64,000 nucleotides of DNA from Cornus controversa (Eukaryota > Streptophyta > Magnoliopsida > Cornales > Cornaceae): assembly GCA_026545225.1 (NCBI GenBank), contig CM048845.1:88129033-88193032 (forward strand), given 5' to 3'. The stretch's first letter is position 1. Each line of letters opens with the position of its first letter. The notes beneath the pieces are model-generated. The model worked only from the letters and a program-made list of their open reading frames with translations, was not told the DNA's origin and made no database searches. Positions 47,012 through 59,578 of this stretch are shown piece after piece. Made by a program: the position numbers and the translations under genes.

Positions 47012-48778
47012 ATGACCCCCAAGAAGGTTCAACTCGGTCAAGGCTCAAAGAATGTTGGCAAGAACGTTACCTTTATAAGAATCAACAACTATTTCATTAA
47101 GAAGGACACTAAGAATGTTATGGCTCCATCAAGTGGTAGCAGCACCTCTACTGGACCAACAACTCACACAAAACAAAGACAACCTCTTCTCTAGCACAGA
47201 AACAAAGCATGACGGATGTCAACTCGACTAAGCTTGCAAGTGCAAAAGCTCATCAGTCATTTATCACTCTTGAGTCTTTGAAGACGATGAACTTCAACAA
47301 CACAAGTCTTGAAAAAGTTCTTCTAGCTTCTGAAGGTTCTTATCCGAAAAACATGTCACAACGCTCATCTCGCTCTATGTCGGATTGTAATTCGAGTATG
47401 GGATCACGCTTAGTTTCTTCCCCTAAATCTCTGAGAGAGTTAATTTCTCCAAGGTACTTAAATTTCCAGACGCGATCACAATCAACCAACATGCAAGTTA
47501 TGATGACTGACACAACATCGGTAGAGGAGCAACTTGCGACTATGGCTCGCGCTATTGAAAAGCTCACCAAAACCGTTGAAGAAAAAGACTTGCAGATTGT
47601 TTCCCTCATAAATATAATGGAAGCTTAGAAATCTAAAGAGTCAAGTTAAAAACTTTCACACTCTCCCGATTTCACACTACAAGGGGCTACGACAAACAAG
47701 ACTCACAATTGAAATGTGTCTGAGCAAATAGCAGATCATCCCAGTTTTGCTCCCTCTATTGCTTCGTTATCAGTTCAATAACTTCAAGACATGATCACTA
47801 ACACGATTAGGTCACAGTATGACGGTGTTTCTCAAAGTTCGCTTATGTATTCAAAGCCTTACACAAGACGAATTGACAACATGAGGATGCAAGCTTCAAC
47901 AATTTGATGGAAAGGGCAACCCCAAACACCACGTCACTCATTTTGTTAAAACTTACAATGATGTCGAAACTGAGAGTGATCTTCTAGTAAAACAGTTTGT
48001 CCGTTCCCTTAAAGGAAATGCCTTCGATTGGTACACTGACTTGGAGGCTGAGTCAATCAATAGTTAGGAGCAGATGGAGCGAGAGTTTTTAAATCGCTTT
48101 TACAATACTCGTCGTACCATGAGCATGATGGAACTCACCAATACTAAGCAATAGAAGGATGAACCTGTTACGGATTATATTAATAGGTGGCGTGCGCTCA
48201 GCTTAGATTGCAAGGACTGACTCTAAAAAATTTATGTTGTCGAGATGTGCATGCAAGGTATGCATTGGGGACTCCTCTATATCCTTCAAGGCATCAAACC
48301 CCATTCCTTTGAAGAGTTAGCTACACGTGCACATAACATGGAAATCAACATTAATGCTCATGGTGGAAAGAATCCTTCTCTCTTAGAGCAACATAAAGAC
48401 AATAAGGAAAGAAAGAAAGACGAGAAGCAATCAAAGAAGGTCTCCAAGGAAACTATGGATGTCACGACTGTACCATTGAACATCTTTGTGAAAGAAAAGA
48501 ATAAAGAAGAGGGCAAACAAAGAAAATTCTAAGAGAAAGAGAAACCTCGTCCCACACTCAAGGTGGAGAAAAAGGAGTACCCATTCCAAGACTCCAATGT
48601 ACTGGGTATATTGGAATTTTTGCTCGAAAAGAAAATAATTGAACTCCCGGGATACAAATGCCCGGAGGAAATGGGACGAGTGCATGACTCAAAATATTAC
48701 AAGTATCACCGTATTGTCAGTCATCCAACTAATAAGTGCTTCATATTCAAAGAATTGGTTATGACATTGGCAAAATAA
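47012..48778 (+). pseudogene. Ty3/gypsy gag pseudogene
   Basis: Capsid gene of the 16.6-kb element, homologous to the gag at 40278-42437. Shared blocks are SSTSTGPTTHTK-like, MARAIEKLTKTVEEKDLQI (47540-47600), KQFVRSLKGNAFDWYTDL (about 47990-48045), EREFLNRFYNTRRT, DYINRWRALSLDCKD and EMCMQGMHWGLLYILQGIKP (about 48243-48300). Beyond the small element's gag it continues into the block KKEYPFQDSNVLGILEFLLE ... HRIVSHPTNKCFIFKELV (48563-48778), common in Tat-type polyproteins. Several stops and frameshifts (for example near 47194, 47630, 48066 and 48220) disable it. Confidence 0.8.
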
Positions 48779-48903
48779 GGGAAAATTCTTCTAGACGTTG
48801 ATGAAGTAGCCGAATCAAATCACGTTACCATTATGTCTGAATTTCTCAACTTGACCTGTACCAAGATTATCCAATTTAGTTCGTTGGATCTAGTGATTGT
48901 CCA

Positions 48904-51900
48904 TGTCACACCCCAATTTCCAATACCCGAAAGTCGAGGGTGATTATGTAATAAACCATCACCTCTGACCAATATCCCCACTATAGTACCATGCTCTAAT
49001 ACCATGTTGTCACGTCCTAATTTTTAATGCTCGAAAATCGAGGTGTGATTAAGAAAGAACCTCACCTTATCACACACATTATAACACATCCTCAACATAT
49101 ATAATATCATGACACCTGGAACAATCATCAAGTGCACACATGTATCATCATCCATAATCATTCTAAACTGAAAACCAACATTAAAGGCATAATGTCCATA
49201 TACAATATCTCAAAATAAAAGTTTCTTTATACATATCTAAGCACATCATGTCTACATCTCGAACGTGCATAACACGAAATATCCAAAAATAAAAGTCCTT
49301 CTAACTCTAAGTCCAACTCACAGTTATTCACCATCAACCACCTCCTTGTTATGCCCTGAAAGTGTTAATGTAGGGGGATGAGCAAATTCAACGGCTCAAA
49401 GTAATACACTGTGCAATCCATCTAAATTCATATCTCATATCAATGCATAAATACAAATCAACATGCACAACTTAATTATGTGTCATGTTTCCTAGCATTC
49501 TAGTCAAAAATTGAACTTTCACTTCACATGGCATAGACATCAAAATGCTTAACTACTACCAAATTTTTAATCTAAACATACAATAATGCACAATCTCATC
49601 ATATCTATAACATATGATCAAAGGGGATTCGAACACAAGTTCAACAAAATTATCATAAACTCAAGTTTCTACTCATTCCTTTCAAATTGTGGCATATGCA
49701 TCAAATGTAACTTGACAACCACATAATTTTACTTCATGCATAAAGCACATTCTCCATCATATAAGTGATATATGACACTTTCAAATCAGATAAATATCCA
49801 CACAAGTCATGTAATTTCACATAAGTTACACATAAAACTCAACACATACTCTCGAATTTAGTTCACACTCACACACATCACCGGATATGTGCCGAAGCTC
49901 TATATCCCAATTTCAAGTTATTTTAGGGCTACTAACCCACCAGTAATCAACCCTCTTGCGCAAGTTTGAGGTCTTTCAACCCCAGTGGATATGTTCCCCT
50001 ACTACTTTTCCATGAGCCACTTCCGAGAAACACCCCACACTCACACAAAATAGTTCACATTTTTGCATACACATTCACAATTTTGATGCATTGCACCCAT
50101 TGAATGTCCTAATTCAATTCTAGCATGTCACACAAGAATCATAAGACATAAGTATAAGCTTATTTCCCAAAACTCGATTTTCATCATTTTTCTCAAAATC
50201 TCGCACATGCCATACATATACCATTTTGCATATATAATCAATTCATGCATTTTGACACATATACCAATCCTTTCAACTCAAAAAAAACTAATTCATCTTT
50301 TTATAAAACACGAAATTTAATCCAAATTTTCATATATGCAATACATGTCACATAAGGCATATACAACAATTCATACAATTTAAATCATGCATCAATTTAA
50401 ATCAAAAATTATATCGTAAATCTCATTTAATCATATAAAATGTTGACACATCCACTTTATGTCATTAACATGAAATTAAACTTGGAATGAAAAACACCAC
50501 GCACACCCCCTACCTCAATTTGGAGTGAGAACTCCAAAAATCTCCAATTTCATCCCTAGTGTATTTGCCAATTTCACTGTCATGATACTTCTTTAGGTCC
50601 CGCTTTTATTGTGTCTGCGCCCGCAAAGTGGTCTATTTCCATACCCCGGTCCAGTCCCGCGTCCACGTCACATGTGAACCCCCTTCCTTTCCTTTTACTT
50701 TCCATGCTTGGTCCAACCTAAATATAATCAATTTGAGACCAATGTTAAGTTCAGCCCACTGATCTAACATGAAAACCCAATGTGCATTCACTTGCCCCAA
50801 ATAAAAAACCAATTGCACACATAAATACATTTAATCCATCATCAAGCCCAAATCCTCGTCACAGCCAACCAAACCCAATATAGTAGCCCATCATCCTTAA
50901 CCAAACCTTTTTCAGCCCAATTAAATTAAAGATCAACTCATGCCAATTTCAGTTCAAGACCAAACAATCAAACACCCAACTATAGCCCATCAAGCCATGT
51001 TTAATTATTTACTCAGCACCATGGTTACCCACTGTGAACCCAACTGTCAGGCCCCAACACAGCCTCACATCCATTATTAACATCATCATCTTCATCTAAA
51101 CCCATCAACAACTACCATACCAGCTAGTTAACTACCATGAACCCAAGGCCACCACTCTTTTCGGTCAACCCAGCCCCTACAAGAGCCGCAAATTATTAAC
51201 CTCACCACCAGCCCGTAACCATACACAACTGTGACCAATCTCTACCACCACCGAACCCACCATCCGAACAGACCAAGAAGACCCACAAGCTTCATCCTCC
51301 TTGGCACCATCATCTTCCTCACTAAATTAGCCATAACCGAAGCACCAAACAACCACCATGGCAGCTCGAGCAGCCACCATTCACCATTGATGCTGACCAC
51401 TAAAACAAGTTGTCCATATAGCCGTGAGAACCAACCCCACCATCTATGAAACCACCTTCACGTCAACATGTAAACACCCTGTTAACTTATCACCAGCCAC
51501 CCTCTTCGATCACCTTCTCCGACCACCTTAGGCAGCCTAGAAAACCCAGCTCCCATGGTTACCGAGCCTTGCAAGGCCCAGCCACCGTGAACCCCAACTG
51601 CTTCCACCTGCAGCAAACTCCTCTCGATTTTCTCTTTTCTCTCTTTCTTCTTCCAAGCTTTCTCCCTCAAGCTTTCTCTCTCTCAAGCTCTCGGTTTATC
51701 TTCTTCTTCTTTTCTCAGCTTCTCTCTCTTCTCCCTCTCGGTTTATCTCTCTCTCTCTCTAGCTTTCTTTTATTCATTCTTCTTTCTTTCTTTTTCTTTT
51801 CTCTTTTCGTTCCCCTTTCTTCCCCCAACCGACCACATGGTCAGCTTTATCACTTCACCATCTTATCTTTTTTCTACTCTTTCATTTGGTCCACATATCA

Positions 51901-52342
51901 TTTCAAACCACTCACAGCCACACGCATTATATATACTACAAATATATATATATATATACACCACCATATAATATATATATATCACATGTGCAAATAATAA
52001 CACCTCTATACTCATACACCTATACGTATATATATACCAATACCTATACACACCTTGACATACGTATATAATAATACATGTACTAATAGATACATTTATA
52101 ACACAATCACATGTGTACATAATTGAACCCACATACATGTATAAACATGTTCTCCTTTCCCATATATATATTAATTCATATATATGTATTTTCCATCCTT
52201 AAATAATCTCACCTCAATCCATCCACTATATATATATATATATATTTGCACCTTTCCGAAATCAATTAATTCAGAAAAATAATAATAATAAATTTGGTCT
52301 AAAAGTAATCCAGAATCGGTCAAAAATAATCAGGTCTTTACA
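48904..52342 (-). mobile_element. Nested remnant of a large-LTR Ty3/gypsy (Tekay/Del-like) element
   Basis: A 3,439-bp insertion in the gag-pol region with a perfect 5-bp duplication gtcca (48899-48903 and 52343-52347). On the minus strand it begins TGTAAAGACCTGATTATT, and the long LTR (52342-49008, 3.3 kb) ends GTGACA. Then come ACA and TGGTATTAGAGC (49004-48993), an initiator-Met-type primer site. Only about 90 bp later it ends with a second copy of the LTR terminus (48965-48904). So nearly all internal sequence and most of the 3' LTR were deleted after insertion. ORFs inside (51231-51997) lie in CT- and TA-rich LTR sequence and are not genes. Confidence 0.82.
48993..49004 (-). other. Primer binding site of nested element (tRNA-Met type)
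   Basis: The minus strand reads TGGTATTAGAGC three bases after the LTR terminus at 49008. It shows that the short left piece is the opposite LTR end and not a tandem duplication. Confidence 0.7.
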
Positions 52343-52347
52343 GTCCA

Positions 52348-55197
52348 AGTGTCACATATAGAGCTATCTAGACAAGAAAAAGAAAGATAGACTCTTGTGA
52401 TGAGAGAAAAGCCACGAAAGCAATGTACTACTTTGTTGCAACCTGCTCATTCCAACTGGGGCAAAGAAGAGAGAAGCATCGACATTGTCACCCTAAAAAA
52501 TAGCTCAGAAGAAACAGACAATCATAAAAAATGACTAAGCAGATGAATTTTTATATAGCAATTCTAGCAAGTTCGCTACTTTATGAGATTTCATCCCAAT
52601 TGGATATTTTTAGCGATAATCAAATTCAAACTGTTTACGTAGTAACTATTGCTGAAACTGACTAGTAGAGTGGAGAAGAAGATTCCGAAGAGAAATCTCG
52701 AGCCCTGGGAGATAGTGAAGAACGAGTTCCTACTATGACTTGTGCTTCTTGTTGTGCAACTAGGGTCGAAGCCACATAATCAACCACTCTTTGTTTTTTG
52801 ATATATTTGAGAACAAAAAGTCATTTGGATCATCATTGATGGAGGTTCTGCAGTGAATATCATGCCAAAATCTACTACGAAGAACCTTGGCATCATAGTG
52901 GATGAGTTGGCTCAAAGTCGTTTAGTTATTAAGGTTTTAATTAATAGGGTAGAGAGCAATCGGAATGATTAGGTCCACCTCTCCATCGGGGAGTTAAATG
53001 TTGAAACTCTATTCCATGTCATTGACGCAAAGACCTCCTACAACTTGTTGCTAGAGAGACCTTGAGTTCATGGAAATGGCATAGTCCCTTCCACATTGCA
53101 TCAATGTTTTAAATTTTAGAGAAATGACGTAAAGATTATGTTTGCATATGATAAGCCATTCACTGAGGTGAAATCACATTTTTGCAAATGCCAAGTTTTA
53201 CTTGAACGCTGATACACCAACAGAAGTTCTTCCATCAAAAATTCCTTCAACGAGAAAACCTAAAGGTAAAGAAGTTCTGGTTAACTCTGAAGAAACCTTT
53301 GATTATGATAGTAAGAGGTCTATAACTATTACACAAGAATCTAGGTCATCTTCAAAAACCCCTAAAAGCAAGTCCATTTTCAAGTATATGCCAATGTCTA
53401 GGAGAAAGGAAGGATAATCACCATTTGTTAAGCTTGCCGAGACAAAGGAAATGAATGCAAAACTCACTCATGCTATGGTAGAAAATGATATGTATGTACT
53501 TAATGAGAGTTCTATAATTCCTGTCGTGAAGCTTGAGAAATCTATAATTGCCAAACTGCCACTAAAGGGATTCGTCTTTGGCTCTCATGACTCAACGAAA
53601 CAAAAATCACTCCCTCATCAAAGAACTGAAGAATGATTCGATCCAAATGCATATAAGCTCTTGGCTAATTCAGGATATGACTTTAAAAATTCTATAGCAC
53701 TTGGGCAACTCAGTCCTAAAGTCATGGATGAGAAAGTGCATGGCCTTAATGAAACGCAAAAGAAATTACACCAACAAGGGTATAGAATCAGTCTGCCTAA
53801 ACTGGCCTAGGATTCACGCCAACTGAGCCTGTCTGAGTTTCTATAAGGAAAAAGGACAAGCAAAAAATTACACAATACATTAGTCTTGAAGAAGTTGAAG
53901 AGAATGATGACCAAGTACCTGCTTCACGGACTTTGGTCTTTGATCAGATCGAAGCTCCAAGTCCCCATACTTTGGGGTTTAAAAGGTTGAATATTGTTGG
54001 TCAAGCAAATAAATCGTCATCTCATAGCAATCATTTTTCCCGAGCTTCAGTATTTAGTAGGTTAGATACCTCTGCTCAGAATGGAGAAGTTCTAGATTCT
54101 CAGTCACGAAACTCTATATTTTCTCAGATTAAAGGTACAAGCTCCACACCTGAGGAAAGAAGTAATGAGGTAAGTCAAGAAAAAATTGGGCTCAAATTAG
54201 AAAAATATGATGATGTTTGAAACCTAATTTCAACACAAATGAAGCGGAAAGTGGATTTAGAATCAACATTGAAGAAGTACTAAAAGTCAAAAGATGAACC
54301 ATCATATGCATGGGGCATTCTAACCAATAAGACCAAGCAGAGGTTATAGAGAAAATGATTTATGCTACTTCCCACCATATCACAGTGGAGGAAGAATATT
54401 TGAATTCTGATTCACAAGATGAAGAAGTCAAAGAAGTGCCTCCAACACTTGAAGACGGGGGGCAATATACTGTTAATCAACTTAAGAAAATAAACTTGGG
54501 TTCGTCTGAAGAGCCTAAACTAGTTTTTGTCAGTTCACTCTTAAGCCCTCCAGAGGAAAAAGAGTATATCAAATTATTATCTGAATACAGAGACATTTTT
54601 GCCTGAACTTACAAAGAAATGCCAGGTCTTGAGCCTAAGACTGCAGCCCATAACCTCACGGTTAAGCATGACACACGTCCAATTTAGCAATCTCAACATT
54701 TCTTCAAGCTTGATCTTATCCCAAAGATTGAGGAATAAATACAAACTAATCGATGTAGGCTTCATTCGAGAGGTTAAATATCCAATATGGATTTCAAGTA
54801 TTGTTCCAGTTAAAAAAAAATGGACAAATACGAGTTTGTGTGGACTTCCATGACCTGAACTCTGTATGCCCAAAAGATGACTTCCCTATTCCTATTGTTA
54901 AACTCACGATGGATGCAATAACAGGACACGAGGCCCTTTCTTTCATGGATTGCTTCTCTAGTTACAATCAAATAAGAATGTTGCCAAAAGATGAAGAGTT
55001 AACTGCGTTCCACACTCCAAAGGGGATTTATTGCTACAAGGTTATGCCATCGTATGGGTAACAAATTTACATCTAAATGGGATGAACCATATGTGGTGCG
55101 AGAAGTCTACAGCAATGATGCCTACAAGATTGTTAATGAAGATGGGGTTAGAGTTGGGTCTATTAATGCCAAATTTTTAAAGCGATACTACTCATGA
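52348..55197 (+). pseudogene. Ty3/gypsy protease-RT pol pseudogene with large deletion
   Basis: Continuation of the polyprotein after the nested insertion. The aspartic protease is seen at about 52835-53110: IDGGSAVNIMPKS, LTIGEL-like, FHVIDAKTSYNLLLERP and PSTLHQCFKF. A long linker follows (53190-54350). RT begins near EYRDIFA (54590), with FIREVKYPIWISSIVPVKK, CVDFHDLNSVCPKDDFP and GHEALSFMDCFSSYNQIRM (motif A region), to GIYCYKVMPSYG (55058). It then jumps straight to FTSKWDEPYVVREVY...FLKRYYS and TGA (55195-55197), the extreme C-terminus of integrase. The YxDD motif, RNase H and the integrase core are missing. Many stops are present. Confidence 0.82.
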
Positions 55198-55516
55198 ACA
55201 ATGGAATGTTTCTCCTAATCGCATGAGCCTAAACTACACTATGCTCCTGGCCCGCATGAGCTAAAACTGTGTACGGCCCAATAAAAAAAATAGTTTAATT
55301 TTCTTAATCCAAACTACGTAAGTGACTTGATCCCTGTTGAAAGGTACGTAGGCAGCTTGGAATATAAAATATGAACGGCTAAATAAATAAAATTCTTTGT
55401 TTTACCAAAAAATGATTCTTTTAGTATTAAAATGGAAGACATGACAATCCTGCAAGAGTTTGTTGAATGCGTAATATAAAATCATTGATTACATGGCACT
55501 ATATAAAATAAGGAAA
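55198..55516 (+). other. Post-pol spacer of the 16.6-kb element
   Basis: Contains 'gtgacttgatccctgttgaa' and 'ggtacgtaggcagc', words usually found just after pol in Tat-type elements. No ORF. It lies between the tail-to-tail ends of pol and the PMD gene. Confidence 0.5.
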
Positions 55517-58500
55517 TTAAGACAGCGAAGGTTGCTCCAAGATTTCGTCTTGCTCTTTCTTCAACAACTTCTCTAAAGTGCTTACAACATCATGATCATT
55601 ATTAGGGATGATAGGAATCTCTTCGATTGAATTCTTTCTTTTTTGGTATTAGCAATGACATCTTTCCTCTGAGAGATTCATGAATTAGCCTCCAAAATTG
55701 AAGCTTCACGCTTCTCAATTTGAACAAGTAAAATCTCTAACTCTTTTTTATCGTTGAGAAGATTTGCTTAAAGTTTCTGAACATGCACCACATCTGCACT
55801 ATCTGAAGAAATGGTCTCGTTAAAACATGAGTCGATGTGGGCCAAGCGTTGGGAGTGTACTTTTGTAGTCAAGGCCAGGGCATACCTTGACTTAACATAA
55901 TTGTATTTTTCCGCACTCTGTAAATATGAGTTGACCCTCTCCTGAAACTCAAAACAGTCCATGAGAAGTGAGGAAATCTCATCAAAAATTTCTCTAACTC
56001 TTGATCTAAGTAATGGAACTTTAGAAAACTCCATCCTTTTTAACATCCTCATGAGGTTGTTTCCTAATGCTCAGGCTGATTGACGTGTGATTCCAGAAAT
56101 CAAACTCATCACATCATAAATAGGTGCCTCAGAAAATGTGGCTTGGTGTGATTCTTGAATATTCACTTAGGATATCACATTCTCTACTACTGTCTTCCTA
56201 TGTGCCTAACCTTGAGTCTCCTGTCCAATAGAAGAATCATGAGGATGAGGGTCTACCAATGCTTTTCCAGAACCTTGAAGGGAAAATGTGACATCTGCTA
56301 AAAAATATGGAGTGCTCCCTTTTCTGATTACTAACTCCAAAGAGGAAAGTCCTTGGATAGATTCCTCGCCAGCAAAATACTTTACAACAAGACTAACCTC
56401 CTTTACCATCATTTCATCATCATTAACCTTCAAAAAAAAAAGTGAACCTGTTGGTTTGCAATCTGAAATGACGTTAAACCACTAGGAACCTTATCAAAGT
56501 AAGTCGCAAAATCAGGGAAGATGTTCTCTACTAAGGAAATGTGATCTACATCATCTACTGCATGCTTCCAATTGTGATCATCATCACCTCTCATTCCCTC
56601 AATTCTACTCACCATGATTCGGGGATGTCGCGGTAAGTTATGAGGAACATTTTCACCAGTGCGAGATTCAGAGGCAGCATCTGAGGTTTGCTTAACAGAC
56701 TTATCTATAGTGTGATCATCAATCATACCCATTTTACACTTGTTTGGCTTGTCATTGGGAGATGCATGACGTTTATTACGCCCAGAAGCTTTTGACTTCT
56801 TAATGTATGAATCGTGTACCTTAGACCACTAAGCGACATAGTCTTTGGTAACTGAAAAATATTTGAGATTTGTACATTCAGGAATTACTATTGATGATTG
56901 AGTCTTATACCGAGTGAATGATATCCAAAACTTCAAAACATCAGCCAAACTGTTGATCTGTATATCAAGCTTCAATTTTCCAGGGAGGTCTTGATGAAAT
57001 CCAAAATGTCTACTGAATTTGTGGGGATTGTAAGGTTCTATAACATGGGTGCCCCTTTTTCGCAAGGTCAAATAGCTAGAGCGAAGGCTGGTAAAATACT
57101 CAAAATCTAGAATAGAAATCTTATCATCATCAACTAGGAGTCTCCTTTGTTGAAGTTCCATGGCTAAATGATGCATAACCACATCTCCGTATGATTTAAT
57201 CAAGGATTGTGCCTCAGACTCGTCAAAGTTTTTTGCTAATGATTTCCCATAATATTTAACCATATAAGGTAAGTGTTGAATATCTGAATGAAAATGAGTT
57301 TTAAAATATTCACCTAACCATCCATAGACATAGTGGATAGGAAATACCACAATGATGCTCCCAGGCTCTAAAGATGAAGCATCTCATTCAAACCTTGGTA
57401 TATACTTGCCAAAACTGGGACAGAAAGGCAAAATATATCCCCATGTGCCATCATACTCATAATTTTGAATACCTTGGACGAATCATGCCACTAAGTGTAG
57501 TTGGTAAGATGAATCGACTTAACCAGCAAGCTAAGAAGGCAGCCAAATATGTCTTTTCTTGAGCTTTTTTTCCCACTCCGAGATGAGCAAAAATTCTTTC
57601 TCCTTGGGATGATCTTTTTTGGACAAGACCAATTATTTCAATAGGGTTGTGCGTCTCTCTGGGTCGTTAAGTCTTGTTCCTTGTCTTATTTCCAAGAGGT
57701 TTTTTATATTTTGCGGGACCCCTTAAACCAAAAAAACACTCAGTCACAGATTCTCACAAAAGGCTTTCATTTGTCACTCTTGTAAAGGTGATGGAATGTT
57801 AGAAAAAAATACTGACAGCTCAATGGAAGGAGTGGTTTTTCATCGCCTCTAATTTTAGAAAACTCCTCTGCACTGGGAACGGTTTCATTGTAGAACTTCC
57901 TATCAAATGGAAGGTCACATATCTTGTACAAATCCCAAAGGGAAATAGATAATTCTCCAATGGAAGTATGGAGTGTGTTACTCGAAGGGCACCAAGACTC
58001 CAAGAATGTTTTGAGAACGTTTCCATGAGGATCATATGAGAAAAATGAGGCATAAATAGCATCATACAACCTCATCTTTTTAAGGAAATCTTGATGGCGG
58101 CCCAAGATATCCTCTGACCATTCCTAATAACCATTCACAAATGATAAATCTCTCACAAGCTTGAACGACGCGTTCCACTTCGCTTATTGGGACTGCATTT
58201 TGTGTCCTATTAGTTAAAATTGGTCTACTACATCCACTGATGTATCATGATGGGAATACTGCAATGTCAATGCCTGAGGAGTTGATGTCATTTCTAGATC
58301 CTCTGTTAGGCCCATATTTGAAAGCTCGTAAGGAAATTCACTTGACCACCCAGTTGGATGAAGAGAATTATCTGGGTAGGGAACTTCTAAAGCATATGGC
58401 CCTATAAGAGGTTTGTGGACATCAAAAGTTGTCTTTTTTCTCAATTGGGTCACTTCTTTTCTCGGTGATAATCTCGGTCCCTTCTTTGAAACGTCTGAAA

Positions 58501-58540
58501 TAAGCCATAGTGAAGAGGCACGAACAGGTGCAATGCAATC
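55517..58540 (-). pseudogene. Plant mobile domain (PMD, MAIN-like) pseudogene, antisense in a gypsy element
   Basis: Decayed gene of the 'aminotransferase-like, plant mobile domain' family. Host members MAIN and MAIL1 are needed for silencing and genome stability, and TE-borne members are known. Minus-strand order: possible acceptor tttacag at 58540, RLSPRKEV, IGPYALEVPYPDN and GWSSEFPYELS (58300-58400), then the domain core ESWCPSSNTLHTSIGELSIS LWDLYKICDLP (57770-58105). After a frame break come FPIHYVYGWLGEYFKTHF, SSYLTLRKRGTHVIEPYNPH and FGFHQDLPGKLKLD (56829-57350), a charged region (56430-56732) and a predicted coiled coil (55600-56052, KKELEILLVQIEKREASI). Stops and frameshifts at about 57540, 57350 and 56200 inactivate it. 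It has its own, opposite orientation to gag-pol. Confidence 0.8.
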
Positions 58541-58671
58541 TCTGTAAACGGAAATGAATTGTTAAATTTACTAGTAATCATACGTCAATTTGATTATGAT
58601 GTTCAAATACATAAGCCTACAATATAGCCTCAACACTAAACAAGCTTAGTGTAAAAAAAAAAACTGTCTTA

Positions 58672-58967
58672 GATTGCAATTGAGGCTCCGTTGGTGACCC
58701 GTAGTACATGACAATGCACAAAAAACCATGTCAATTGCAGTCTAGGCTCCGTGAGTGACCCGTAGTATACAAAAAAGTTTAGGTACACAAAATAGTGTCA
58801 GATTGCAATCGAGGCTCTACGGGTGGCCTGTAGTACATGATAATGTCAATGCACAAAAATCGTGTCAATTACAGTCGAGCCTTCGCAGGTGACCCATAGT
58901 ATCAGACCAAATCATATACAGAAAATCGTGTCAGATTGCAGTAAAGCTTTTGCAGGTGACTGGGAAC
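58672..58967. repeat. 60-67 bp tandem repeat upstream of PMD gene
   Basis: About 4.5 units, each with 'gattgcaatcgaggctc', 'gtgacccgtagta' and 'cacaaaaatcgtgtca' words. The block lies in the likely 5' region of the antisense gene and in the 3' non-coding region of the gypsy element. Confidence 0.88.
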
Positions 58968-59347
58968 ACTGGCAAGCTTGGTGCAAAGGACTACATGAAT
59001 ATAAAATATCTAATGCATTCAGTAGTGGAAATAACATTGTTATGCATGAAACAGATTGCATCTCATGAAGTGAAAATCATAAAGTTAAGAGGTCTGCTAA
59101 ATTGAGTCATAAAGAAAAGATAGGATTTTAGTGTCGTACTTACGTATTGGAAGTATAGGTGCGTTCAAAATGAGCTTTTGTTTGTTGAATTTGGAATTGA
59201 AGGAACCTGAGATTAATTGAATCTAAACAATGTCATGAAGCCAATCCAAGAATAGCAGTATGTACAGTATGTACATGATGAAGATTTACTAAGCATGAAA
59301 GTGATCTTCAAGGCACTGAAGTCAAGATATGATTTCGACAACACACC

Positions 59348-59578
59348 AAAAAAAAAAAAAATCAGTTCTCACAAATTCATGCATGTCTTTGTATATATAA
59401 AGATGAGGTGGAAATTATTGTGTAGATGATATCAATAAGATGTGTGTAGGAAACAATTCATGTGGCAAAAAAAAAAAAAAATCATTTCTCACAAATTCAT
59501 GCATGTCTTTGTATATAAAAATATAAGGTGGCAATTATTGTTTATATGGTATCAATAAGATGTGTGTAGGAAACAAAG
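59348..59578. repeat. 120-bp tandem duplication
   Basis: Two copies, each with an A run, then 'ctcacaaattcatgcatgtc' and 'atcaataagatgtgtgtagg', start about 120 bp apart (59361 and 59481 at the 'atca' word). Confidence 0.9.

Noticed and set aside
48904..49070. Tandem duplication of an LTR edge
   Set aside because: A tRNA-Met-type primer site between the two copies shows they are the facing edges of two LTRs with the interior deleted.
51231..51997. Two plus-strand ORFs (72 and 183 codons)
   Set aside because: They lie in CT- and TA-rich sequence of a long LTR, opposite to its orientation.
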